From assembly GCA_035606665.1 (NCBI GenBank), contig DATNEY010000027.1, forward strand, positions 248,001 through 312,000: a stretch of DNA of 64,000 bases. The letters run 5' to 3'. Below the pieces are notes generated by a model. The model did no database searches. It saw only the letters and a program-made list of their open reading frames with translations, and had not been told where the DNA came from. Both the position numbers and the translations under genes were made by a program. Source of the stretch: DASUGC01 sp035606665 (lineage in GTDB: Bacteria > Acidobacteriota > Vicinamibacteria > Vicinamibacterales > SCN-69-37). Positions 1 through 8,688 of this stretch are shown piece after piece; within the stretch, counting starts at the first letter, position 1, and each line of letters opens with the position of its first letter.

Positions 1-660
1 CTGTATGCGTTCTACAACGCGCTCGAAGGAGAAAGGTATCTCGGGAATCAGGACTACGTCCGCGCCGCCGGCGATGCCCGCATAGACGGCGATCCAGCCC
101 GCGTACCGGCCCATCACTTCAGCCACCATGATTCGGTGGTGCGACTCGGCGGTCGTGTGCAGACGGTCGAGGGCCTCCGTCGCAAACGCCACCGCCGTGT
201 CGAACCCGAAGGTCATCGTCGTGCCGGCGATGTCGTTGTCGATCGTCTTTGGCACACCGACGATGGGTATGCCCCGCTTGTGGAACTCGTAGGCGATGCA
301 GAGTGTCCCGTCGCCGCCGATGACGACGAGCGCGTCGAGGCCCATCTTGCGGAAGTTCTCGATGCATCGATCGGAGTAGTCCACAGGGCCGTCCGACGTC
401 TCGATGGGATAGACGAAGGGGTTGCCGCGATTCGTCGTGCCGAGAATCGTGCCGCCGATCCGCAGAATACCGGTGACGTCCTTGAGCGTCAGCACGCGCG
501 ACCGCTCCGGATAGATCAGCCCGTCGAAGCTGTCCTCCAGGCCGACGCACTCAATGCCTTTGCTCGCAGCCGCCTTCACGACGGCGCGGATGACCGCGTT
601 CAGGCCGGGTGCGTCGCCGCCACCCGTCAGGACGCCGATACGTTTCAAAGGAGGGGGCAT
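1..660 (-). CDS. pfkA: 6-phosphofructokinase, N-terminal 220 residues (cut by window edge)
   Basis: Phosphorylates fructose 6-phosphate to the 1,6-bisphosphate in glycolysis. The reverse-strand frame opens at ATG 658-660 with MPPPLKRIGVLTGGGDAPGLN, the family's N-terminal nucleotide-binding loop, and stays open to base 1, so the C-terminal part lies outside the window. GGDGT near residue 116 and PKTIDND near 140 are the two substrate-defining motifs. Gly in the first is typical of ATP users, while Lys in the second is typical of the PPi-dependent and mixed group III enzymes. By comparison with characterised group III members an ATP-dependent enzyme is most likely, but PPi use cannot be excluded. 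A conserved MGRYAGWIA segment follows near residue 190. Confidence 0.93.
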   Translation of the reverse strand, partial: MPPPLKRIGVLTGGGDAPGLNAVIRAVVKAAASKGIECVGLEDSFDGLIYPERSRVLTLKDVTGILRIGGTILGTTNRGNPFVYPIETSDGPVDYSDRCIENFRKMGLDALVVIGGDGTLCIAYEFHKRGIPIVGVPKTIDNDIAGTTMTFGFDTAVAFATEALDRLHTTAESHHRIMVAEVMGRYAGWIAVYAGIAGGADVVLIPEIPFSFERVVERIQ

Positions 661-678
661 GTCTCGGTGGGGTAAATT

Positions 679-754
<76 letters not shown>

Positions 755-805
755 ACTTCCGGACCCCAAAGTCTAACACGGAGCTCACGGAGGTCCAGTC
801 GGAGC

Positions 806-1420
806 TCACACGCCGATCATCGGCCGAACTTCAAGCCAGCCGTGATGGATCATCCTGAGCGCGATGTACAGCACGAGCAGCAGCCCGATCCACCCGATCC
901 AGCGCCAGCGGTGGAGCAAACGCGCCACCATGGACGCGGCTAGGCCCATAAGACCAATCGACAAAACGAGGCCGAACACCAGTACCCACGGATGCTCGCG
1001 GGCCGCGCCGGCGACGGCCAGCACATTGTCGAGTGACATGGAGACATCCGCCACGACGATCTGCGTCGCCGCTTCCCGAAACGTCTTGGTCGGACCGGTA
1101 TCCGGGATGCCGTCGTCGTTCACGTCACGTGGGTCGTGCCTGGGGGTCCTGAGCTCCCGCCACATCTTCCAGCAGACCCAAAGAAGAAGAAGTCCGCCGG
1201 CGAGCACGAGACCGCCGATCGCCATGAGCGACATCGCGACCGTGGCAAAAATGATCCGCAACACGGTGGCAGCGATGATCCCGACCAGAATCGCGCGGTT
1301 CCGGAGTCTGACCGGCAAGCCCGCGGCCGCCATACCGATGATCACGGCGTTATCGCCAGCGAGCACCAGATCGATGACGACGACTTGAAAGAATGCAGCG
1401 AGCGCGGCGGGTTCGAACAC
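806..1420 (-). CDS. TerC-family (YjbE-type) integral membrane protein
   Basis: A 204-residue polytopic membrane protein of the TerC family. Some members are linked to tellurite resistance or manganese efflux; the substrate here is unknown. The first membrane helix carries DLVLAGDNAVIIG (about residues 17-29) and a later one carries DVSMSLDNVLAVAG (about 125-138). These paired acidic D-x-x-x-x-x-DN motifs are the family hallmark. A charged loop (about 90-115, RHDPRDVNDDGIPDTG) separates the two halves. The start is GTG at 1418-1420 with a GGAG about 13 bases upstream. The preceding 79-residue gene ends 8 bases before this start, so the two are probably co-transcribed. Confidence 0.88.
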   Translation of the reverse strand: MFEPAALAAFFQVVVIDLVLAGDNAVIIGMAAAGLPVRLRNRAILVGIIAATVLRIIFATVAMSLMAIGGLVLAGGLLLLWVCWKMWRELRTPRHDPRDVNDDGIPDTGPTKTFREAATQIVVADVSMSLDNVLAVAGAAREHPWVLVFGLVLSIGLMGLAASMVARLLHRWRWIGWIGLLLVLYIALRMIHHGWLEVRPMIGV

Positions 1421-1428
1421 GCCCGGGG

Positions 1429-1668
1429 TTACTCCTGCGCCGCCGCCGGAGCGGGCTGGAGTTCTTCGATCAGTCCACGCAACGCGAGCGCGGCGATCGA
1501 TTGCGCCAGTGCGGCGTCACGGTACGTCTCGAGGTCCAGCGATCGGACGTCGGCGTCCTCGGGAAGGCGCTCGACCGCAGCACCCAACTCGCGCAGGCGA
1601 TCGGACGCGGCAATGGCGCCAGTCCACGCGTTCTTCAGGGCGAGAAGCGCATTCGTTTCGTTCGACAT
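1429..1668 (-). CDS. Small hypothetical protein (79 aa)
   Basis: I do not recognise a family. The protein is soluble and probably mainly helical, beginning MSNETNALLALKNAWTGAI, with no membrane segment and no cysteines. It ends in a Pro/Ala-rich tail. The frame can be extended upstream to 1728, but that would run into the divergent FmdB gene. ATG at 1666-1668 has a GAGGA ribosome-binding sequence at a good distance, so I prefer it. Its stop lies 8 bases before the terC-like GTG, which suggests a two-gene operon. Confidence 0.6.
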   Translation of the reverse strand: MSNETNALLALKNAWTGAIAASDRLRELGAAVERLPEDADVRSLDLETYRDAALAQSIAALALRGLIEELQPAPAAAQE

Positions 1669-1708
1669 TCGTGGATCCTCGGGCGGCCTTACAATTGACT
1701 CAGCCGCC

Positions 1709-1933
1709 ATGCCTATTTTTGAGTACATCTGCCGCGACTGTCAGCATTACTTCGAGGCCATCGTCACCGCGTCACGACCGGCGGTCTGCCCGAGCTGCCA
1801 GGGAGGGGAGCTCGACAAGCAACACTCGGTGTTTGCCGTGTCCGCCAAAGGCAGCTCCCTGGCTCCGGCGATGGGAGCGTGCGGAGCATGCGGCGACCCG
1901 CGCGGATCAGGAAGTTGCAGGCTGCCCGAGTGA
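1709..1933 (+). CDS. FmdB-family zinc ribbon protein
   Basis: A 74-residue zinc ribbon of the FmdB/CxxC regulatory protein family. It opens MPIFEYICRDCQHYFE, with the family's Met-Pro-x-(Y/F)-x-Y start and a CRDC pair, and a CPSC pair follows about 20 residues later to complete the zinc site. A further CGAC pair near the C terminus is less usual. The cellular role of bacterial members is unproven, though they are often annotated as regulatory. The ATG lies 40 bases from the divergent 79-residue gene. The 3' end overlaps the convergent membrane-protein gene by 27 bases. Confidence 0.85.
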   Translation: MPIFEYICRDCQHYFEAIVTASRPAVCPSCQGGELDKQHSVFAVSAKGSSLAPAMGACGACGDPRGSGSCRLPE

Positions 1934-2986
1934 ACTTCGGCGGGGCGACACCGCGCTGGGTGCGAGCTGGGACGTAACGCGATAGAGCGTCTCCACTCCC
2001 GCGACAAATCCGCCGAGCGGCATCATGAATTCCCGGTACTCCGCCGCCGTGCGCAGCCATAAGTGGTGGGATGGAAGTGCCAGCAACAAGGCCTGGGTCA
2101 TGACGCAAGAGACGATGACCGCTCTGCCGAATGGGACGCCCGCCGAACGGCCGAATCTGAACTCATAGAACGCGACCGCGAAGACTCCCGCAAAGAACAG
2201 TGTCTGGTACGGGATCAGGGTCCACGTCACGAAGTTGTACGTCGAGGCCATCGCGCCGAACGCCACGACCGTGCGGCTCGGAGCGAGCTCTGCAATTGCG
2301 CCGAACCTCGCCGGAATCAATCCGCAGTCCTTCGCCAGTGGAAACAAGATGAGGAAGGCGCTCAAGACCGTGTAGTAAAGGACCTCCGATTTGTTGGACG
2401 ACAGGTTGTGGAAGTTCGCTTCGCCTTGCCAGTTGCCGCGCAGGAACTCAGGCGTCGAGTAGTTGAACACGCGCTGGAACCAGGAGACCTCCTCGAGCCC
2501 GACGAGCAGGAACGCTCCCGCCAATCCGCAGGCGAACAGAACCGGAGGCCAGCTCGATTGCCGGCGCATGCAGAACGCGGCGAGGCCGAACGCCACGGCG
2601 GCGTCAAAGCTGGCCGCGGCGGAAAGATTCTCGAGCCACCAGTCTTCGTCCGCAAGGTGCTCGAAGCCTGACGGGCTGATCAGAAACAGGACCAGGATTC
2701 CCCACGCGATGGCGAGCATCCCGCCAACCAGCCATCTGTTCGCCCGGTCAGGAAGCGCCCATTCCGAACGAGCGGACGGCGACTGGCCCCGTGAGAATTC
2801 GACGGCTGCCCAGATCAGGAGCGCCGCCGACGCCGTGGTGAGCGCCATGACCATGACGCCTCCAGGGCTCCAGTCTGGCCGCTGCTTGGCGAACAGCGGC
2901 GCCGAAGACGCAAGCAGCTTCACGACGAAGGCCGCGAATTGGCACCCGACAGCACCGGCGAACAGCCACGTGGAACGCGCTTTCAT
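1907..2986 (-). CDS. Uncharacterised polytopic membrane protein
   Basis: A 359-residue protein with about eight to nine hydrophobic segments and a basic C-terminal tail. I cannot assign a named family. It contains a motif seen in a widespread group of unknown membrane proteins: EEVSWFQRVF followed by TPEFLR and QGEANFHNL (about residues 168-198). The acidic, Trp, Asn and His residues could be catalytic or ligand-binding. The ATG at 2984-2986 begins MKARSTWLFAGAVGCQFA, a plausible first helix with positively charged N terminus. It is a single gene, convergent with and overlapping the FmdB gene by 27 bases. Function unknown. Confidence 0.7.
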   Translation of the reverse strand: MKARSTWLFAGAVGCQFAAFVVKLLASSAPLFAKQRPDWSPGGVMVMALTTASAALLIWAAVEFSRGQSPSARSEWALPDRANRWLVGGMLAIAWGILVLFLISPSGFEHLADEDWWLENLSAAASFDAAVAFGLAAFCMRRQSSWPPVLFACGLAGAFLLVGLEEVSWFQRVFNYSTPEFLRGNWQGEANFHNLSSNKSEVLYYTVLSAFLILFPLAKDCGLIPARFGAIAELAPSRTVVAFGAMASTYNFVTWTLIPYQTLFFAGVFAVAFYEFRFGRSAGVPFGRAVIVSCVMTQALLLALPSHHLWLRTAAEYREFMMPLGGFVAGVETLYRVTSQLAPSAVSPRRSSLGQPATS

Positions 2987-3115
2987 CTCTCATGTTATCG
3001 GCGTGCGTCCGGCAGAGATGTAGCAATGGGCGGTAGTAGACGGTTGAAGAACCGTGAGGGCACGTGAACCGCTTCGAGACTGAGGGGTTCCGAGGCCCCA
3101 CGCTACAATCGACTC

Positions 3116-3766
3116 ATGCGGTTTCTGATTCGACTGACATTCGTGCTGGCAGGCGTCGCGACGCTCTCCGGCCAGGCTGGACAGACCGACGGCCCGGCTG
3201 CGGCGGACCTCGCCAAACGCCTGCAGGCTCGGTATCAGACTGTCCGTGACTTCACCGCCGACTTCAGTCAGACCTATCAGGGCGTCCTGCTCAGGAAGGG
3301 CGCGACCGAGACCGGCAAACTGCTGCTGAAGAAGCCTAGCCGGATCCGGATGACCTACGAGAAACCGGAGAAGAAGACGTTCGTCTCCGACGGGTCGCAG
3401 TTCTACAGCTACTTCCCCGAGAACCGGGCCGGCTCGGTGCATGCTCTGCCAAAGAACGGAGAATCGTCCACCGCGCTGCTGTTCATCGCGGGTCGTGGCG
3501 ACCTGACACGTGACTTCACGCCGTCCCTGGCCGGAGTGCAACAGCCCGGCGAATGGCAGCTCAAGCTGGTGCCCCGGACTCCGCAGTCCGACTTTCAGAC
3601 GCTGACGCTGATCGTCAATCGGGCAACGCTTGCATTGAACGGGTTCGTGACCGTGGACGATCAGGGCACGAACACCATCCGCTTCCTGAATGTGAGAGAG
3701 AACACGGGACTCAGGGACGACGCCTTCATCTTTCAGTTTCCCAAGGGCACCCAGATCGAACGATAA
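3116..3766 (+). CDS. lolA: LolA-like outer-membrane lipoprotein carrier
   Basis: A periplasmic carrier that takes lipoproteins released from the inner membrane to the outer membrane. The 216-residue protein has an N-terminal signal peptide (MRFLIRLTFVLAGVATLSG). The mature part shows the family's RYQTVRDFTADFSQTY helix, then GKLLLKKPSRIRMTYEKP and FVSDGSQFYSYFPE strands that build the open hydrophobic barrel. The C-terminal half has the regularly spaced strands of LolA, including RFLNVRENTGLRDDAF. It ends 10 bases before an ABC-type permease gene, suggesting co-transcription. The LolCDE complex itself is not in the window. Other LolA-fold carriers are possible. Confidence 0.87.
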   Translation: MRFLIRLTFVLAGVATLSGQAGQTDGPAAADLAKRLQARYQTVRDFTADFSQTYQGVLLRKGATETGKLLLKKPSRIRMTYEKPEKKTFVSDGSQFYSYFPENRAGSVHALPKNGESSTALLFIAGRGDLTRDFTPSLAGVQQPGEWQLKLVPRTPQSDFQTLTLIVNRATLALNGFVTVDDQGTNTIRFLNVRENTGLRDDAFIFQFPKGTQIER

Positions 3767-3776
3767 TCGCGGCGTC

Positions 3777-4994
3777 ATGTCCTTCCTGATGACCCTGCGC
3801 ATCGCCTTCAAGGCCCTTGCGCGCAACAAGATGCGGACGTCGCTGACCATGCTCGGCATGATCATCGGTGTCGCCGCCGTCATCACGATGGTCGCGCTCG
3901 GCTCGGGGGCACAAGCGGCCATCGAAGACCAGATTCGTGGCGCCGGCACGAACATGATCACGATCTTCCCGGGCGCCGCGATGGGCGCCGGCGGCGCCCG
4001 TCAGGGCGGAGGGACATCGACCCGGCTCACCCCTGCCGACGCGAAGGCCATCCGCGACCTGCCGGAGCTCGACCACGTGTCCGAGGGTATCCAGACGCAG
4101 CAGCAAATCGTCGTGGGTGCGGCAAACTGGCGGACGAGCGTCATCGGCGTCAACGTCGACTACGTCGACATCAAGTCCTGGCCGATGAAATACGGCGCGT
4201 TCTTCACCGACTACGACGTGACGTCGGCCGCGAAGGTCTGCACGCTCGGCGTCAACGTTTCGCAGAACCTCTTCGGCGATGAGGACCCGACGGGCGCGGA
4301 GATCCGCGTGCGCAATCACGTGTTCAAGGTGCTGGGCGTCATGGCGCCAAAGGGCGCCTCCAGCAGCGGTCAGAATCAGGACGATCAGATCTTCGCGCCG
4401 TACACCACGGTGATGAAGAAGCTGCAGGGCAACGACTTCCTGAACTACATCGTGGCGTCCGCGCGGTCGGCCGACGCGATGAAGCGTACGGCCGATGCCA
4501 TCGCCGCCGCGATGCGCGTGCAGCACAAGATCGAATCAAGCACCGAGGACGACTTCCGCGTGCAGACGCAGGACGACCTGATTGCCACGCGCACGGAAGC
4601 CACGCAGACGATGACCTCGCTGCTCGCGGGCATCGCCGCGGTCTCGCTCCTCGTCGGCGGCATCGGCATCATGAACATCATGCTGGTGTCGGTCACCGAA
4701 CGTACGCGGGAGATCGGTCTGCGCCTCGCAATCGGCGCACGTGGCTCAGATGTGCTGATGCAGTTCCTGGTCGAGGCGGTCGTCATCAGCCTCGTCGGAG
4801 GATTCCTGGGAATTGCGCTGGGCTTCGGTGTCGCCGAGTTCGTGAAGGACTACAACCAGTGGCCGACGCTGATCCCGAGCGAGTCCGTTTTCACGTCGGT
4901 CGCATTCTCGGCTGCCGTCGGCATCTTCTTCGGCTTCTATCCCGCCAGAAAAGCCTCGGCACTCGATCCGATTGAGGCGCTCCGATTCGAATAG
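3777..4994 (+). CDS. ABC transporter permease, MacB/FtsX type
   Basis: A 405-residue inner-membrane permease with one N-terminal helix, a large periplasmic MacB_PCD domain (about residues 45-270) and a C-terminal FtsX domain with three helices. Visible signatures are ALARNKMRTSLTMLGMIIGV at the N terminus, GGIGIMNIMLVSVTERTREI in the FtsX domain and GFYPARKASALDPIEALR at the C terminus. Such permeases pair with a separate ATPase and usually a membrane-fusion protein to drive export or mechanotransmission. Neither partner is in the window, so the ATPase must be encoded elsewhere. A Gly-rich stretch follows residue 60. It lies 10 bases after lolA, which hints at, but does not prove, a role in lipoprotein traffic. 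Confidence 0.88.
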   Translation: MSFLMTLRIAFKALARNKMRTSLTMLGMIIGVAAVITMVALGSGAQAAIEDQIRGAGTNMITIFPGAAMGAGGARQGGGTSTRLTPADAKAIRDLPELDHVSEGIQTQQQIVVGAANWRTSVIGVNVDYVDIKSWPMKYGAFFTDYDVTSAAKVCTLGVNVSQNLFGDEDPTGAEIRVRNHVFKVLGVMAPKGASSSGQNQDDQIFAPYTTVMKKLQGNDFLNYIVASARSADAMKRTADAIAAAMRVQHKIESSTEDDFRVQTQDDLIATRTEATQTMTSLLAGIAAVSLLVGGIGIMNIMLVSVTERTREIGLRLAIGARGSDVLMQFLVEAVVISLVGGFLGIALGFGVAEFVKDYNQWPTLIPSESVFTSVAFSAAVGIFFGFYPARKASALDPIEALRFE

Positions 4995-5073
4995 TTAGTA
5001 GTGCAGAGCGCCGGGTGCCGGAGTGCCACTTGACCAGATTCGGTCACCCGCACTGCGCACTCCGCACCGCGCA

Positions 5074-6336
5074 CTATTCGACACGCTGTACTTGCGCCCC
5101 GAGCCACTGCAGTCTTTCGACCAGCTGCCCGTAACCTCGCTCGACCGTCTCGATCTCCAGCACGGTGCTCTGCCCTTCGGCGGCCAGTGCCGCGGCGACG
5201 AGCGCCATGCCGGATCGAATGTCGCGGCTGTCGAGGACGCGGCCGCGCAGTTTCGTCGGGCCGGTGACGATGATGCGGTGCGGATCGCAGAGGAAGAGGT
5301 CCGCGCGCATCGAGCTCAACTGTTCCAGCGCGAAGAGGCGCAACTCGTACATCCAGTCGTGCAGGAGCGTCCTGCCGCGCGCCTGCGTCGCCAGCACCGT
5401 GACGAGACTGACAATGTCGCTCGGGAATCCCGGCCAGAGGCCGGTCACGATGCGGCGCGCGGCGACGAGATTGGAGGGACGGACTACGAGCTGCTGATCC
5501 GTCAGCTCCATGTCCACATGCATCGTCGCCAGAATCGCGGCGATAGGCTCGAGATCGTGGGGCGTGGCGCCGGCGACCTCGACCGTCCCGCCAGTGACCG
5601 CGCCAACGACGGCCCACGAGCCCGCTTCGATGTAGTCGCCGCGCAGGGTGTGCACGGCGCCGCCGAGGCGCGCAGCCGGGGGTTCGATACGAATGGTGGA
5701 CGAGCCTCCGCCGGCGACACGCGCGCCCATCAATTCGAGAAACTGGCACAGTTCGGCCACGTGCGGCTCGCAGGCCGCGTGACGAATCTCTGTGGCGCCG
5801 CGCGCTTGTGCCGCCGCGAGCAGCGCGGTCTCGGTGCCGGTGACCGACGCTTCAACCAGATAGAGCGACGCACCCGTGAGGCCTTCGGGCGCTTCCAGCC
5901 GATGCCCGTTGGGATCATCCACGATGCGGGCGCCGAGGGCGGCCAGCGCACGCAGATGCGCGGTGATCGTGCGGCGCGCCGGGAAGTCGCCGCCGGGAGG
6001 CGCCAGCTCAGCCCGGCCGACGCGGCCGATGAGAGCGCCCAACAGCAGGACCGATCCGCGAAGCTTGCCGACCATCGCGGCGTCAGGCTCCGAGCTCCGG
6101 ATGTCGCGGCAGGTGATCCGCAACGATGAGGTGCCCTCCCCTTCAACCTCTGCGCCGAGGGACTTCAGCAGCCCGACCATGACAGCGACGTCGCGAATCC
6201 GTGGCACGTTATGGAGTTCGCACGTCTCGCTCGTCAGCAGACACGCCGCCAGCAGCGGCAGCGCCGCATTCTTGTTGCCTTCGACCGTGATGCGGCCGGA
6301 GAGTGCCCGTCCGCCTTCGATAACCAGGTGTGCCAT
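5074..6336 (-). CDS. murA: UDP-N-acetylglucosamine 1-carboxyvinyltransferase (Cys-to-Asp variant)
   Basis: First committed step of peptidoglycan synthesis: transfers enolpyruvate from PEP to UDP-GlcNAc. The 420-residue protein has the EPSP-synthase-like double fold. NKNAALPLLAA (residues 21-31) holds the conserved Lys-Asn, PGFPSDIVSL the conserved Asp, and SRDIRSGMALV the conserved Arg. In the catalytic loop, where Escherichia coli has PGGC with the reactive Cys115, this protein reads PPGGDFPARRT with Asp117. Asp at this site is known in some bacteria and gives natural fosfomycin resistance. It is the last gene of the nagZ-ldcA-mpl-murB-murA run, 2 bases after murB. The rather divergent C-terminal half makes a MurA-like paralogue possible. 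Confidence 0.9.
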   Translation of the reverse strand: MAHLVIEGGRALSGRITVEGNKNAALPLLAACLLTSETCELHNVPRIRDVAVMVGLLKSLGAEVEGEGTSSLRITCRDIRSSEPDAAMVGKLRGSVLLLGALIGRVGRAELAPPGGDFPARRTITAHLRALAALGARIVDDPNGHRLEAPEGLTGASLYLVEASVTGTETALLAAAQARGATEIRHAACEPHVAELCQFLELMGARVAGGGSSTIRIEPPAARLGGAVHTLRGDYIEAGSWAVVGAVTGGTVEVAGATPHDLEPIAAILATMHVDMELTDQQLVVRPSNLVAARRIVTGLWPGFPSDIVSLVTVLATQARGRTLLHDWMYELRLFALEQLSSMRADLFLCDPHRIIVTGPTKLRGRVLDSRDIRSGMALVAAALAAEGQSTVLEIETVERGYGQLVERLQWLGAQVQRVE

Positions 6337-6338
6337 CG

Positions 6339-7283
6339 TCAGAAACTTCCCAGGAAAATGATTTCGTCGCGAAGCACGACGCCAAACTGCTCACGAACCG
6401 CCGTGCGCGCCCGCTCCGCGAGCGCATGAATGTCAGAAGCCGTTGCGTTACCGTCACTTACAAAGAAGTTCGCGTGCACCGGGGAGATCATCGCCCCGCC
6501 GACCCGGTGTCCCTTCAGCCCCGCTCGATCGATCAACGCGCCCGCGGACGCCGGAACACCCTCGGGAATCACGTCGCGAACCGGATCCGGATTCTGAAAC
6601 ATGCAACCGGCACTGGGAAACGCGAGCGGCTGCGTCCCCTTCCGGAACGCGAGCGACCCGCGAGCCGCCAGCCTGAGCGTCTCCGGCGCCGCCGGCGTCA
6701 CCGCAAATTCGGCCCAGATAGCGATCTCTCCAGTGCTCTTCAAGCGGCTCGTGTCGTACGCGAACTCCATCTGCTGACGCGACACTCGGCTGATTGTTCC
6801 ATCAGAAGAGACAAGGGACACGGTCTCGACAAGATCTCCGATATTCCTGCCGCCATAGTGTGCGTTGCCGTAGATCGCCCCGCCTACGGTCCCGGGCGTC
6901 CCGGCCCAAGCCTCCAGCGCCGCCAGGCCTCTCCCGATCGTCCACCGCACCAGTCCGTTCATCGTGACACCGGCTTCGGCGCGGACATGACCAGCGTCGG
7001 GCTGAACGATCCGAGTCATCTGCAGCCGCAGAACGGCGCCACGAAGACCGTCGTCCGAGATGACGACGTTCGAGCCGCCGCCGAGCACGGTGACCGGTAC
7101 GGATGCTTCCCGGCAGGCCGCCAGAACACCGAGCAGCTCTTCCTCGGTCTTGATGGTCACCAGCCAATCGGCGGGTCCGCCGACACCAAACGTCGTCAAC
7201 GGCCCGAGCGGCGCACCTGCCGAGACGGATGCCTCACCCACGCACTCCACCAGACGGGAGCGAAGCGCCGCTGCCGGCATCAC
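6339..7283 (-). CDS. murB: UDP-N-acetylenolpyruvoylglucosamine reductase
   Basis: A FAD-dependent, NADPH-using reductase that converts the MurA product to UDP-MurNAc in the cytoplasm. The 314-residue sequence shows GVGGPADWLV, the FAD-binding VTVLGGGSNVVISDDGLRG, AGTPGTVGGAIYGNAHYGG, and a C-terminal HANFFVSDGNATASDI. The length and HANF ending fit the type II enzymes. The proton-donor region reads GCMFQNP, so Cys replaces the more common Ser, a substitution seen in some family members. The start overlaps the stop of mpl by 4 bases and murA follows after 2, so translation of the three is probably coupled. Confidence 0.95.
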   Translation of the reverse strand: MMPAAALRSRLVECVGEASVSAGAPLGPLTTFGVGGPADWLVTIKTEEELLGVLAACREASVPVTVLGGGSNVVISDDGLRGAVLRLQMTRIVQPDAGHVRAEAGVTMNGLVRWTIGRGLAALEAWAGTPGTVGGAIYGNAHYGGRNIGDLVETVSLVSSDGTISRVSRQQMEFAYDTSRLKSTGEIAIWAEFAVTPAAPETLRLAARGSLAFRKGTQPLAFPSAGCMFQNPDPVRDVIPEGVPASAGALIDRAGLKGHRVGGAMISPVHANFFVSDGNATASDIHALAERARTAVREQFGVVLRDEIIFLGSF

Positions 7284-8683
7284 TCAGATCCGGCGCGCAG
7301 CGCCGCCAGGAGCTTGTCGTGAATTCCGTCGAAGCCGCCGTTCGACATGATGACGACGAGGTCGCCCTCGCGCGCTTCGGCCGCGACCGTACTCACGATC
7401 TCGGACACGGCGCCAATGTGTCGCGCGCGGGTCTTGTTGCTGCCGACTTCCCCGACGATGTCGTCCACGGAAAGCCGGTCCTCTTCGGGCAGCGACGAAC
7501 GGAAGACGGATGCGAGGATGAGTTCGTCCGGCGAGGAGTCCCGGAAAGCGCGGATGAAATCGTCCTGGAACACCTTGCGGCAGGATGTCGCCGACCGCGG
7601 CTCGAAAACCGCCCAGATGCGGCGATCTGGATACGACCAGCGCAACGCTCTGAGGGTCTCGAGAATCGCGGTTGGGTGGTGGGCAAAGTCATCGAAGACC
7701 GAGACGCCCCTGGCGACGCCGCGCAATTCCAGACGCCTGCGGACGCCCTTGAACTCCGACAGCGCCCGGATCATGTCCTCGACTTCAAGGCCCGCGGCGT
7801 GCCCCGCGGCCATCGCGGCAAGCGCGTTCCGTACGTTGTGGCCACCAACGCAGGGAATATTGACGCCGCCGCGCTGGTCCCCACGGTACGTGAGGTCGAA
7901 CTTCATGCAGTCGCCGTCAGGACGAACGTTGGAAGCGCGCCAGTCCGCGTCGGCGCTCACACCGAACGTCTCGACACTCGATCGCGCCAGGCTGGCGAGC
8001 CGGGCAGCCTCATCACTGTCGGCGCCGAGAATCAGACGGCCACGGCGCGGGACCAATCCGACGAGCCGGCGGAACGCCGTCCGGAGGGCTTCCATGTCGG
8101 CGTAGATATCCGCGTGGTCGTACTCGAGATTCCCGATGACGGCCACGTCCGGGAGGTATTTCAGGAACTTTGCTGTCTTGTCGAAGAAGGCGCTGTCGTA
8201 CTCGTCACCTTCGATGACGAAGTCCCGGCCCCTGCCTAGCCGATAGCTGCCGTCGAAGTTGACGCTGATGCCACCCACCAGCACGCTCGGTTCGCGGCCG
8301 CACGCAGCGAGCAGCCAGCCGGTCATCGCCGTCGTGGTTGTCTTGCCGTGCGTACCCGCAATCACGATCGAACGCGAGTTCCAGAGAAACTCGTCCCGGA
8401 TCATCGCCGGCAGGGATGTGAAACGGATCTTCCTGTCGAGGACTTCCTCGAGTTCGGGATTGCCGCGGGAGATCGCGTTGCCGACGACCACCAGATCCAG
8501 GTCCGTCGTAATCTGTTCCGCCTTGTAGCCCTCGAATGTCTGGATGCCCTCGCGTGCGAGGAAGTCACTCATCGGTGGATACACACCGAGGTCCGATCCC
8601 TGGATCTCATGGCCGCGCTTCTTGAGCATGGCCGCCAGCGTGGCCATCGCGGTGCCGCAGATGCCGATGAAGTGGATGCGCAC
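7280..8683 (-). CDS. mpl: UDP-N-acetylmuramate:L-Ala-gamma-D-Glu-meso-DAP ligase
   Basis: Recycles murein tripeptide by ligating it directly to UDP-MurNAc. The 467-residue Mur ligase has the N-terminal Rossmann motif MRIHFIGICGTAMATLAAML, the ATP loop AGTHGKTTTTAM (about 109-120), and the central-domain EGDEYDSAFFD and NLEYDHADIY. The C-terminal FEPRSATSCRKVFQDDF is characteristic of Mpl rather than MurC. The substrate implies meso-diaminopimelate in the wall. Its neighbours NagZ and LdcA act earlier in the same recycling route, which supports the call. The gene begins 5 bases after ldcA and overlaps murB by 4. Confidence 0.95.
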   Translation of the reverse strand: MRIHFIGICGTAMATLAAMLKKRGHEIQGSDLGVYPPMSDFLAREGIQTFEGYKAEQITTDLDLVVVGNAISRGNPELEEVLDRKIRFTSLPAMIRDEFLWNSRSIVIAGTHGKTTTTAMTGWLLAACGREPSVLVGGISVNFDGSYRLGRGRDFVIEGDEYDSAFFDKTAKFLKYLPDVAVIGNLEYDHADIYADMEALRTAFRRLVGLVPRRGRLILGADSDEAARLASLARSSVETFGVSADADWRASNVRPDGDCMKFDLTYRGDQRGGVNIPCVGGHNVRNALAAMAAGHAAGLEVEDMIRALSEFKGVRRRLELRGVARGVSVFDDFAHHPTAILETLRALRWSYPDRRIWAVFEPRSATSCRKVFQDDFIRAFRDSSPDELILASVFRSSLPEEDRLSVDDIVGEVGSNKTRARHIGAVSEIVSTVAAEAREGDLVVIMSNGGFDGIHDKLLAALRAGSE

Positions 8684-8688
8684 GGCGT

